Part shown: positions 10,737 to 22,098 of the stretch, piece by piece
How the letters are laid out: each line of letters starts with the position of its first letter
How positions within the stretch are numbered: position 1 is the stretch's first letter
NCBI RefSeq assembly: GCF_023898315.1
Contig: NC_064616.1
Location: forward strand, 289,071,205 to 289,135,204
DNA: 64,000 bases
Reading direction: 5' to 3'
From: Schistocerca nitens
Taxonomy: Eukaryota; Arthropoda; Insecta; Orthoptera; Acrididae
Program-made: the position numbers and the translations under genes
Notes under the pieces: generated by a model
Seen by the model: the letters and a program-made list of their open reading frames with translations, nothing else
What the model was told of the DNA's origin: nothing
The model's database searches: none

Positions 10737-12317
10737 CAGGGTGTTACAAAAAGGTACGGCCAAACTTTCAGGAAACATTCCTCACACACAAATAACGAAA
10801 AGATGTTATGTGGCCATGTGTCCGGAAACGCTTAATTTCCATGTTAGAGCTCATTTTAGTTTCGTCAGTATGTACCGTACTTCCTCGATTCACCGAGAGT
10901 TGGCCCAATTGAAGGAAGGTAATGCTGACTTCGGTGCTTGTGTTGACATGCGACTCATTGCTCTACAGTACTAGCATCAAGCACATCAGTACGTAGCATC
11001 AACAGGTTAGTGTTCATCACGAACGTGGTTTTGCAGTCAGTGCAATGTTTACAAATGCGGAGTTGGCAGATGCCCATTTGATGTATGGATTAGCATGGGG
11101 CAATAGCCGTGGCGCGGTACGTTTGTATCGAGACAGATTTCCAGAACGAAGGTGTCCCGACAGGAAGACGGTCGTAGCAATTGATCGACGTCTTAGGGAG
11201 CACGGAACATTCCAGCCTATACCTCGCGACTGGGGAAGACCTAGAACGACGAGGACACCTGCAATGGACGAGGCAATTCTTCGTGCAGTTGACGATAACC
11301 CTAATGTCAGCGTCAGATAAGTTGCTGCTGTACAAGGTAACGTTGACCACGTCACTGTATGGAGAGTGCTACGGGAGAACCAGTTGTTTCCGTACCATGT
11401 ACAGTGTGTGCAGGCACCATCAGCAGCTGATTGGCCTCCATGGGTACACTTCTGCGAATGGTTCATCCAACAATGTGCCAACCCTCATTTCAGTGCAAAT
11501 GTTCTCTTTACGGATGAGGCTTCATTCCAACGTGATCAAATTGTAAATTTTCACAATCAACATGTGTGGGCTGATGAGAATCCGCACGCAATTGTGCAAT
11601 CACGTCATCTGCACAGATTTTCTGTGAACGTTTGGGCAGGCATTATTGGTGATGTCTTGATTGGGCCCCATGTTCTTCCACCTACGCTCAATGGAGCACG
11701 TTATCATGATTTCACACGGGATACTCTACCTGTGCTGCTAGAACATATGCCTTTACAAGTACGACACAACATGTGGTTCATGCACGATGGAGCTCCTGCA
11801 CATTTCAGTCGAAGTGTTTGTACGCTTCTCAACAACAGATTCGGTGACCGATGGATTGGTAGAGGTGGACCAATTCCATGGCCTCCACACTCTCCTGACC
11901 TCAACCCTCTTAACTTTCATTTATGGGGGCATTTGAAAGCTCTTGTCTACGCAACCCCGGTACCAAATGTAGAGACTCTTCGTGCTCGTATTGTGTACGG
12001 CTGTGATACAGTACGCCATTCTCCAGGGCTGCATCAGCGCATCAGGGATTCCATCCGACGGAGGGTGGATACATGTATCCTCGCTAACGGAGGACATTTT
12101 GAACATTTCCTGTAACAAAGTGTTTGAAGTCACACTGGTACGTTCCGTTGCTGTGTGTTTCCATTCCATGATTAATGTGATTTGAAGAGAAGTAATAAAA
12201 TGAGCTCTAACATGGAAAGTAAGCATTTCCGGACACATTTCCACATGATATATTTTCTTTCTTTGTGTGTAAGGAATGTTTCCTGAAAGTTTGGCCGTAC
12301 CTTTTTGTAACACTCTG
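10737..12317 (+). mobile_element. DD41D-type Tc1/mariner element with about 124-bp TIRs, near intact
   Basis: Starts cagggtgttacaaaaagg and ends with the inverse, ccttttt-side ...gtaacactctg, between TA dinucleotides (10735-10736 and 12318-12319). The TIRs run about 124 bp to gagctcattttag on each side with modest divergence. It encodes one transposase in the middle. Confidence 0.95.
11045..12115 (+). pseudogene. transposase, DUF4817/DD41D family, one stop plus a lost catalytic Asp
   Basis: A single frame of 356 codons starts at ATG 11045. Codons 1-60 form the HTH domain seen in this insect family (FTNAELADAHLMYG...). A TAA replaces codon 92 (11318-11320, after NVSVR); reading resumes in the same frame to the stop at 12115. 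The catalytic core shows D1 in LFTDEASF (codon 157), D2 in MHDGAPAHF, and then 41 residues before the position of the third Asp in SPDLNPLNFHLWG. There the codon is AAC (11912-11914), Asn instead of Asp. The rest is undamaged and the C-terminus ends HFEHFL. Two point changes have therefore silenced an otherwise complete gene. Confidence 0.92.
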
Positions 12318-12319
12318 TA

Positions 12320-12660
12320 TACATTGCCTGACAGAAATGTGAAGCACTCCGAAAGAGAGGAGGAAAAGAAATGAAACTTCACAGGTTGAGAGAGCATGTG
12401 ATGTTATTTCAGCGATTATAAAATCGAGTTAAATTTACAAAGAACTAGGTAGTATGGGCTCACTAATCGCTATGAGTAGCACCCCATCTGGCTTGAATCC
12501 ACACACTGATTCAGTTGCGAAGACTTTCATAAAGCTGTTGTACGCTCTCCTGAAGCAAGCTGGCCCAGACTGTTGGAACAGGTCCTTGACAGCCTTAGTA
12601 CTGCCACTGGGATGGAATTGACGGGTACGATTACTGTGACGATTCTGGGACGAATCCACG
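12320..12660 (-). pseudogene. Tc1-like transposase C-terminal fragment with terminal repeat
   Basis: On the minus strand the translation reads WASLLQESVQQLYESLRN then SVWIQARWGATH, the usual last 40 residues of Tc1-type transposases. It is followed by a 3' UTR and the end cattgcctgacag (12320 side), which looks like a Tc1 TIR. The upstream catalytic part is absent. Confidence 0.6.
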
Positions 12661-12689
12661 CAACTAACACCCGAGAGGACAAATGATGT

Positions 12690-13450
12690 AATCAGTGACG
12701 CATCAACAGTATCGCTGACGTCATCGGTAACGTCGCCGTTGACCTTGAACTCACGAACTCATCATCCTTATCTATAGGAAGCCACATCCCCTCATTACCT
12801 CTAGCCAATCATAGGACGGTGTAAAGAGTCCGAGATGGATTTATTACCAAACACTGTAATTTCATTCACCTTAAGATGGGAATTTAAAATCTCAGAACCG
12901 GTAGAGGTTTGAATGAATATTAGTACGACTGCAGTGGATCTCTCTAAATTAACTATCATGGCACTCAGTTCCGTATGTCCTACGTGTTAATCAGAGTGTG
13001 GTATTACTAAATAGCCCAACTGTGTTAATGGAAAATTAAAAGCCCTCTCTCCTTCTGCTTCCTTTCCCTTTTATCCAGCCAATCACAATGCAGTATTAAA
13101 AATCCAACATTGACGAAACAGCGCAACTGTGTTACTGGAAAATATAAAAAGAACCGAATCAGTCAGTGCGTAGTATGAAAATGATGAGTAAAACGGTGTC
13201 AAATTACATTATTTCTAACACAGGCAAGTTGTGTGACTTGTACCCCACCCTCTCCTCTTCCAGACCAATGAGAACGTAAAATTAGAAAATGGCGCCAAAC
13301 ATGGAGGGAAAAAAAATGTAACATTAACTTGAAAGTCAAAGATATACGTTATTTACGTACAATGGCTCACAGAAGCTGCACAGTGTTCCACCCCTCTCTC
13401 CTCTCCTCTCCTCTCCTGCAGTCATAAAATAGTATTAAAATGAAAGAGCC
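12690..13450 (-). repeat. CCAAT-rich repeat array (family also at 49.96-50.72 kb)
   Basis: Several diverged units of roughly 100-150 bp each carry a ccaatca/ccaatga motif preceded by pyrimidine-rich tracts, plus gtgttaatggaaaatt-like stretches. The right-hand array at 49.96-50.72 kb has the same parts in the opposite orientation. The end near 12700 holds cgctgacgtcatcgg, a CRE-like palindrome. A short (ctctc)n tract lies at 13394-13417. Confidence 0.65.
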
Positions 13451-14678
13451 AATTAAAGTTCGCCCTATCGGGGCTGTGCTCAAACATATCCGAAGAATTT
13501 GTCAAAAAATGCTTCAGAACATCTGAATTGCCTAAAATGTTGTCATATATGTATGTTAGCATTACTGACTTCCAAAAAAATATGTTATGGACTTGCGGAA
13601 CAGTCACATCAATAAATGTAGTTCGAAGCTGTACATCATTCGCTACGGCATATTGGAATGAGTGTATAACGTATTCTTTACAAATAATAAAAAACCAACA
13701 TTTGCTTGTAAATATAAATAACGAATCAGGAATACTTACTTAGTTGTTCAACATAAGTTTTACCTTAAATGCTGTTCTGTTAACCCTGATTACGCGAAAT
13801 AAAATCAACAGCTGTTTGATCTGTGTCCTCTCTGTCAGGTGTCCGCATTGGTAAAAACTTTCAAAATTCGTTCTATGAAACAAATTTTATTTAAGATGCA
13901 ACAGAGCCTTATACTAATTATTTCCGAGAGCTATGATACCTGTCAAATGTCAGAATATTCTAAAACGTCTGTCAACTACGTCGGCAACGCAAAAAGTGAG
14001 AAGTTAATGTCGATCATCACAGTGTTTACATCAAGTTATTCTCCACACACGTCCGTATACAAATCATGACTGTGAACTCTAAAATATGTTTCAGAAGAGG
14101 GGAGAATGACGATCATGTATCGCTACAAAAATGTACTCGATAGCAATTATTGCAAATTATTGTCTGGCTAGTTGCGGTTTAGTACAAAAAGCATTAAAAG
14201 GTTGAAATTAATAAATTTACCTCATCTATGATGCTTGTGAAATGCCACAACATTATAAAATGCGCAAGCAATGAAAGAAAATATTATGTTTACCTTGCAG
14301 CGATATCTAAATACGTAAATTGTATATACTACTGATGACAATTATTACACAAACTGCATTTGAAACTACGGCTCGCTAAAGAAAAATGTTATCAAATACA
14401 CCAACATCTCACAACACGATTTTTAGGGATCAATTAATTGGAGAACGACATCCATTCTTTATACATACGCTCACAAGAGATTACCAGACAGTAACCGTGA
14501 GAGATGTGACATCTCCGAAGACAATGTCAGAGACTGTATCTCGACAATAAACAAAATTATTTATCGTCTTCAATACTATTTGTGAGAGTTCTCACATTTT
14601 ACAGTCAAAATAACGCTTCAAATTAAATATTTCCGCAACTAAATTGTTTGTATTACTTATCAAAATATGTATAAAATA
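13451..14678. other. no recognised gene
   Basis: AT-rich. Frames such as 13528-13743 and 13839-14069 (plus) carry no recognisable domain. No SINE or TIR was noticed. Confidence 0.35.
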
Positions 14679-15083
14679 CACTGAGGTGACAAACGTTATG
14701 GGGTAGCGATACGCACATTTATAGATGGCGCTAGTGTCGGGTGCACAAGTATAAGAGGGCATTGTATTGACGGAGCTGTCATTTGTACTCAGGTGGTTCA
14801 TGTTAAAAGTTTTTCGACGTGATTATGGCCGAACGACAGGAATTAACAGACTTTGAACGTGGAATGGTAGTAGGAGCTAGACTCATGGGACATCCCATTT
14901 CGGAAATCGATAGGGGATTCGGTATCCCGAGATCCAAAGAGTCAAGTGTGTGTCGAGAATATCACATTTCAGGCATTACCTCACACCGTGAGCAATGCGG
15001 TGGTCGACGGCCTTCACTTAACGACCAAGAGCAGCGGCGTTTGCATGAAGTTGTCAGTGCTAACAGACAAGCGACACTGCGTG
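14679..15083 (+). pseudogene. Tc1 element, 5' part: TIR, leader and transposase N-terminus
   Basis: Begins after TA (14677-14678) with cactgaggtgacaaacg, a Tc1-type TIR. The transposase starts at ATG 14825 (MAERQELTDFERGMVVG) and carries the N-terminal HTH (residues about 8-50) and the linker to ANRQATLR. There it is broken by the SINE at 15084; the frame resumes at 23427 with EITAEISVEG, so both parts are one element separated by 8.3 kb. Family length would be about 340 aa; only the first 86 codons are here. Confidence 0.9.
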
Positions 15084-15212
15084 GGCCGGCTACGGTGGCC
15101 GAGCGGTTCTAGGCGCTTCAGTCAGGTACCGCGCGACTCCTACGGTCGCAGGTTCGAATCCTGCCTCGGGCATGGATGTGTGTGATGTCCTTAGGTTTGT
15201 TAGGTTTAAGCA
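15084..15212 (+). mobile_element. tRNA-derived SINE, 5' part (split by the foldback element)
   Basis: Head with box A tggccgagcgg and box B ggttcgaatcc, body up to ttaggtttaagca. The rest continues at 23345-23415. The SINE's own 11-bp TSD gacactgcgtg is perfect at 15073-15083 and 23416-23426, which proves the two halves were once joined. Confidence 0.97.
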
Positions 15213-18200
15213 AGTCGTGTGAAGTTAGCACCCCTTTTTCGGAAAATATACATTTTTTTCAGAGTTCTTGATAGATATGGCATAGTTCTAGAGTTCTTTG
15301 TACTAAATTTCAATAGTTCTGCAGAATTTAGCGAAGAAAACAACAATACTCGAAAAAATTTTCGTATCGAAAACGTTCTTTGGCAATTTCCGCAAAATGT
15401 AAATAAGTACAAGAGTTCTGAGTACATTTCTGAACAGAGCTCTAAGAGTTCTTTCGAAAATCCAAGTAACGTTTTTTTGTGCAGCTAATAGTTTACGAGA
15501 TAATTGCATTTTAATGAGAAAATCTTTTCACTTACTGTGAAGTTGGCACCCTTTTTTTCCGAAATATATATTTTTTTCAGAGTTCTTGATATATATGGCA
15601 TAGTTCTAGAGTTCTTTGTACAAAATTTCAATAGTTCTGCAGATTTTAGCGAAGAAAACAACAATATTCGAAAAATTTTTCGTAGCGAAAACATTTTTTG
15701 TCAATTTTCGCAAAAATTAAACTTGTACAACAGTTCTGAGGACAGTTCTGAACAGAACCCCAAGAGCTCTATCGAAAATCCCAAACATCATTTTTCTATG
15801 GCGATAATGGTTTGAGATAAATTGATTTAACATGGGACACACTTTCTTTACGGAAAATATAAATATATTCGTACAACAGTTCTGATGACAGTTCTGGACA
15901 CCACGTGAAGAGTTCTATCGAAAATCCTAGCGAAATTTTTTTGTGCAGGTAATAGTTTAAGAGGTAATTGCAACTTAATTAAGAATTCCATAAGAGCTCT
16001 TACTGTGAACCTGGCACCCTTTTTTTCAGAAATATATATTTTTTTCAGAGTTCTTGATAGATATGGCATAGTTCTAGAGTTCTTTGTACAAAATTTCAAT
16101 AGTTCTGCAGAATTTAGCGACGAAAACAATATTCAAAAAAATTTTCGTATCGAAATATTCTTCGTCAATTTTCGCAAATTGTAAATAAGTACAACAGTTC
16201 TGAGCACAGTTCTGAACAGAACTCCAAGAGTTCTTTCGAAAACCCCAGTAACATTTTTTTTGTGCAGCTAATAGCTTACGAGATAATTGCAATTTAAGGA
16301 GAAAATCTTTTCACTTACTGTGAAGTTAGCACCCTTTTTTTCACAAATGTATACTTTTTTCAGAGTTCTTGATAGATATGGCATAGCTCTAGAGTTCTCT
16401 GTACAAAATTTCAATAGTTCTGCAGAATTTAGCGAAGAAAACAAGAATATTCGCAAAAATTTTCGTATCGAAAACATTCTTCGCCAATTTTCGCAAATTG
16501 TAAATAAGTACAAAAGTTCTGAGCACAGTTCTGAACAGAACTCCAAGAGTTCTTTCGAAAACCCAAGTAACATTTTTTTGTGCAGCTAATACTTACGAGA
16601 TAATTGCAATTTAAGGAGAAAATCTTTTCACTTACTGTGAAGTTGGCACCCTTTTTTTCACAAATGTATACTTTTTTCAGATTTCTTGATAGATATGCCA
16701 TAGTTCTATAGTTCTTTGTACAAAATTTCAATAGTTCTGCAGAATTTAGCGACGAAAACAATATTCGAAAAAATTTTCGTATCGAAAACATTCTTCGGCA
16801 ATTTTCGCAAATTGTAAATAAGTACAACAGTTCTGAGCACAGTTCTGAACAGAACTCCAAGAGTTCTATCGAAAACCCCAGTAACATTTTTTTGTGCAGC
16901 TAATAGTTTACGAGATAATTGCAATTTAAGGAGAAAATCTTTTCACTTACTGTGAAGTTGGCACCCTTTTTTTCAGAAATGTATATTTCTTTCACAGTTC
17001 TTGACAGGTATGCCATAGTTCTAGAGTTCTTTGTACAAAATTTCAATAGTTCTGCAGAATTTAGCGAAGAAAACAACAATACTCGAAAAAATGTTTCAAT
17101 CGAAAACATTTTTTGTCAATTTTCGCAAAAATTAAACTTGTACAACTGTTCTGAGGACAGTTCTGAACAGAACCCCAAGAGCTCTATCGAAAATCCTAAT
17201 AACATTTTTCTATGGCGATAATAATTTGTGAAAAATTGATTTAATGTGGTACACACTTTCTCTACAGAAAATATAAATATATTCGTACAACAGTTCTGAT
17301 GACAGTTCTGGACACCACGAGAAGAGTTCTATCGAAATTCCTAGTAGAATTTTTTAGTGCAGGTAATAGTTTAAGAGGTAATTGCAACTTAATTAAGAAC
17401 CCCATAAGAGCTCCTACTGTGAAGCTGGCACCATTTTTTTCAGAAATATATATTTTTTCAGAGTTCTTGATAGATAAGTCATAGTTATAGAGATCTCTGT
17501 ACAAAATTTCAATAGTTCTGCAGAATTTAGCGAAGAAAACAACAATACTCGAAAAATTTTCGTATCGAAAACATTCTTTGGCAGTTTCCGCAAAATGTAA
17601 ATAAGTACAAGAGTTCTGAGCACAGTTCTGAACAGAGCTTCAAGAGTTCTTTCGAAAATCCAAGTAACATTTTTTACTGCAGCTAATATTTTACGAGACA
17701 ATTGCATTTTAATGAGAAAATCTTTTCACTTACTGTGAAGTTGGCACCATTTTTTTCAGAATTTTTTTTTTCAGAGTTCTTGATAGATATGGCATAGTTC
17801 TGGAGTTCTTTGTACAAAATTTCAATAGTTCTGCAGAATTTAACGAAGAAAACAACAATACTCAAAAAAATTCGAATAGCAAACATTCGTTATTAACTAT
17901 CGCAAAAAGTAAATTCGGACAACAGTTCTGAGGGCAGTTCTGAACAGAACCCCAATAGTTCTATCGAATATCCTAATTACAATTTTTTGTGCAGCTAACA
18001 CGTTACGAGATAATTGCAATTTAAGGAGGGAACCTCTTCACTTACTGTGAAGTTGGAATCCTTTTCTTCAGAAATATATATTTTTTCAGAGTTCTTGATA
18101 GAAATGTCATAGTTCTAGAGTTATTTGTACAAAATTGGAATAGTCCTGCAGAATTTAGAGAGAAAAACAACAATACTCCAGAAATTTTTCTTATCGAATA

Positions 18201-19330
18201 CATTCTTTGTCAATTTTCGCAAAAAGTAAATTTGTACAACTGTTCTGAACAGAACACCAAGAGCTCTATCGAAAATCCTAATAACATCTTTTTGTGGCGA
18301 TGATAGTTTATACGGTAACTGGTTTGATGTTAGACCCACTTTCTCCACAGAAAAAGTAAATTCGTTCAACAGTTTTGATGAACAGTTCTGGTTAACAGCT
18401 CAAGACTTCTATCGATAATCATAATAACATTTTTGTGGTTATTATAGTTTGTATGGTAATTGATTAATTGTGGGGCACTCTTACTAAAAAAAAAAATTAT
18501 GTCTGTTCGTATGCTCTGATACCAGCTCTGGATAGCATTGTAAGAGTTCTATCGAAAATACTAGTAACATATTCTGTGCAGGTAATTGTTTACTTAGTAA
18601 CTGCCTTTATTAAGGAATGCTTATGAGCATTTCCCGTGAAGTTTGAACCCCTTTTACGATAAATATAAATTTTTTTCACAGTTCTTGATTTATATGCAAT
18701 AGTTCTAGATTTCCCTGCTCAAAACACGAATAGTTCTACAGAATTTCGGGAAGAAAACATTAACTCGGCAAAATTTTGGTATGGTACAAAATTATTTGTC
18801 AGTTTGGAAAAAATAAATTTGTATAACAGTTCTGTTGGCAGTTCTGGATAGCACCGGAAGAGTTGCATTGAAAATGATAAGAACATTTTTGTGGTGATAA
18901 TAGTTTATACAATAATTGTTTTAATCTGATGCTCACTTTATCTAATATAGCAAAATTCGTAGAATAGTTCTGATGACAGTTCTGAATATCACCCACAGAG
19001 TTCTACCACAAACTATAATAACATTATTTGTGACGATGACATTATAAAAGATAATTAATGTGGGACTCACTTTTGTCATGTAAAAGTAATAAATTCGTAC
19101 AAAACATCTGATGGCATTTCTTAATACGACCCTAAGAGTTCTACCGACAACTGTAATAACATTTTTTGTGGGGATAACAGTTAATGAGATAATAGCATTT
19201 TCGAGAGACCCACTTGGTCTACATTATAATAAATTGGCACAACCCTTTTGCTGACAGTTCTGGATAGCACCGAAAGAGTTCTTTTAAAAACCCTCATAAC
19301 ATTTTTATGGTGCCAGTAGATTATGAAATA
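15213..19330 (+). repeat. foldback left arm: about 316-bp tandem units with higher-order structure
   Basis: The landmark gaagtt(a/g)gcacc recurs at 15221, 15539, 16007, 16322, 16639, 16954, 17421, 17737 and 18049, spacings 318, 468, 315, 317, 315, 467, 316, 312. The two long units carry an extra 150 bp, so a higher-order repeat of about 1.41 kb exists (15539 to 16954). After 18.1 kb units decay but gttctgat/cagttctgg motifs continue to about 19.3 kb. Each unit has several AGTTCT hexamers and the near-palindrome gttctgaacagaac. Short peptides readable here on both strands are by-products of the repeat. Confidence 0.92.
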
Positions 19331-19334
19331 GATT

Positions 19335-19500
19335 GTGTGTTCACTCTGCAGTGGGTGTGCGCCGATGTGAAACTTACTGGCAGATAAAAACTGTGTGCCG
19401 GACCGGGTCTCTAACCCCAGGCTGTGACGAAAGAATATCGTCACAATATCCTTTCGTCCAGGAGTGCTTCTTCAGCAATTTTCGTAGGACAACTTCTACG
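19335..19500. mobile_element. partial copy of a tRNA-armed inverted-repeat element
   Basis: Shares the segment ctctgcag.ggtgtgcgc..atgtgaaact..ctggcagat.aaaactg and later aatatcctttcg.ccaggagtgct with the complete copy at 57.2-57.7 kb. Lies at the start of the foldback spacer. Confidence 0.6.
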
Positions 19501-21059
19501 AAATTGTGAACGCAGGAGATAAAGTACTGCTGGAAGTACAGCTATGAGTACGATCGTAAATTCTCACTTTTATTTTGGAAAACCGAAAATCGAAAACCCG
19601 GATGTATATTCTACTAAATACAAAAAGTCTAAATGTTCAGCACTATACAAATGCCAGTACACCTTCTTAAGACTGACTGTAGTAACTGTAGGTGGAAGTG
19701 TGGGATGTGCACGCTTAGATGATTCAAGGAGAGAAGGCTCGTCAGCGCAAAACAAACAGATGGCTGAGAGAGCAGATACATTCACACGCACCACTAACCG
19801 GATGGTGTCACACCTGTCGAGAATCGCACCAGAGGTACAATGAGCTGTGGTGGAGTGCTGTTGGCGTGGTTACTATGCAACTTACTTGATGGGCATCAAT
19901 ACACCGTTATATTAATGTACAATACTTGAGAAACAATGTCATTCACACACTCCGAGTTCCTTATCACTCAGTACTAGACTAAATTACCGGCCTAGTGATA
20001 AGCAGCCTATGTACCTCACCGACTACACATCTTCGTGTTACAAGAAAAAAAGAGAAAAATACCAAGGGACACAAAATATGAATCCGGATAAACCGGAAAT
20101 CCGGATTACTGAGGACCAAATAAACGAGGTTCTTATTTACAAATTTCGAACTTCTTATTAACTTTAATACTGTATCCTCTCAACATTATAACACCTCTAT
20201 CAGTCATGTATTGAATTAGGATTTAAACATACTACTTAGTTCGTTTGTACGATATATTCAGTAAATATACTTACATTTCTATACATTGTAAAGACTTTTA
20301 ACTCTCGCTGTAGTGTAACTCATCAAACTTCCACACTTCCTTTCTAACTAGAACAAATGTTTGCAACAATATTAACGACAACAATTTCAAATTTATTCGT
20401 TACACACAGCACATGTTTTTATGTATCCTAGCGGCTGGTGATGTTGCCACATAACTGTCATCCATGAGGGTTCTGGGCATATTTTTAGCTGTTAGTGGGT
20501 CCTGGATGTCATGAGAGCTCAAAACAATTACTGTTTTACGTAATAAAATTCATCTGATTCTTCCTGATTCTAAAAGTATACACTTCATGTGTGCCTTTCA
20601 TTGTTGTATGATTCAGTATCGACGCTAATGCTCTCTTGATGAGATATGAGCCGACTGCTCGTTTTTATCCACTGTGCCCTTTCGTATTTCATTTCAGCGA
20701 TTAATTTATTTGTTTATCAACGTAGTAAGTAGTACAAAGCTAATCCAGAATGTAAACTGCACTTAAATTCTGTTTGAACTGTTTAATAGTCAGTGTCCGC
20801 TGTCTGAACGTCAAATTTCAGATTAATACACTGCGCGTGGTTGCGTTATTTTATAGGAATTTTATTATTGTAAGTGGGAAGTACTAGATAGTGTTGAAGA
20901 AATCCAAAGCATATTGTTCCAAGAGCATAATATTATTCGAAATTTACCTGTACCAATAGGTGCAGCCAAAGCAGCATTTGTGATGCTGTAATTACCTCAT
21001 AGATAACGATATTTGTCTATTGTAGTTTTGTATTACAATCAGAATTTTGATAGCATCAA
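19501..21059. other. foldback spacer, no recognised gene
   Basis: AT-rich; one 99-codon frame (19544-19843 plus) without a known domain. No tandem unit of the arm type was seen here. Confidence 0.35.
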
Positions 21060-22098
21060 AGCCTCATTTCAGCGTGAGAAAGGGGTAAAATCAATAGATG
21101 ATATTGAACTGAAAGCCTTCATGAGTCTCTTGTTTCTAATTGTTGTTAACAAAAGTAAGAGATAAAGCCTGGAAGATCTGTGTGGAACTGATGGTGATGG
21201 CATTGAAAAATTTCACCTCGCAAATGAACATAAAACGTTTCAAATTTATTCTGGAGAGCCTTAGATTTTACAGTCGCGCTATTCGTGATGAAAGGAGACA
21301 ATTAGACAAGCTAACAGCTATTCGGGAAATATTTACTGTGTTTGTACGCAACTACCACAAATCTTACACCCTTGGAGAAAATGTTACGGTAGACAAGAAG
21401 CTGGAAGGATTCTGTGGAAGGTACAGTTTTTGCCAATATGTATCAATCAAAACAAACGAGTATGGATTCTTAAGTGTGGATTCTTAAGTATTTTACCTGT
21501 AAAATTTGGAAATATACGCTGTGTTGCAACCAGAAGGATTTACCAACTGAGCAATAAACATTTTGATGTTGTTCTGTGACTGTGTAAACCTATATATCAG
21601 TCAGGTCGAAATGTGAAAGCGGACAACTGGTTTACTAGTACTGGAATGATAATAGAGCTATGAAGGGAGAATTTTTCTTTTGTTAGCATGATGAAGAAAA
21701 ACAAGCGTGGAGATTTCTCTAGAGTTTGCTATCAGTAAAAGAAGGGATGCCCACATTTCCTTTTTTGGCTTCCACAAGACTGAACTCTAGTTTCCTCCGT
21801 ACCTAAAAAGGGGACGTGTGTGATCCAGGCATCACGTTTGCATGAAGATAATTCGATAGATGCTAACATTGTAGATAAACGGAAGTCATCCACCGTAAAT
21901 TTTAAAATAGCGTTAAGTGTGGTATTTTCACAGCGGATAAGCCGAATGCTTTGCACAACGCTGCAAGAAATGTGCGCCGCTGGTCAATGGTTGTATTTTT
22001 GTAATGATCAGTACCGTTGGAATCTATGCACAAGTGATTTATTGTGGCAACAGTAAGAATTGTATCAGAAGGAAAGGGTTCCTGAATCAGCTATGTTA
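21060..22098 (+). pseudogene. piggyBac-like transposase remnant inside the foldback spacer
   Basis: In shifting plus-strand frames: DIELKAFMSLLFL and LEDLCGTDGDG (about 21100-21200), then from 21240 an open run with RRQLDKLTAIREIF, YTLGENVTVDKKL and FCGRYSFCQYVS, the region around the first catalytic Asp of DDE_Tnp_1_7 proteins. Next VKADNWFTS (about 21615), KKGTCVIQASRLHEDNSID (about 21800) and a C-terminal IRRKGFLNQL. Several stops and frameshifts are present. The homology stops at about 22098, exactly where the right arm of the foldback begins, so it was truncated by, or joined to, the arm. Confidence 0.8.

Noticed and set aside
15504..17221. Repeated 60-150 residue peptides (MQFKEKIFSLTVKL... 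and MLLGFSIELLEF...)
   Set aside because: They come from both strands of the same non-coding tandem units and vary with unit indels; no start, domain or codon bias supports a gene.
15213..19330. Regularly spaced repeats looking like a CRISPR array or plain satellite DNA
   Set aside because: Units are about 316 bp, far too long for CRISPR, and the arrays end at TIR tips with a 9-bp TSD and an inverted partner, which a satellite would not have.
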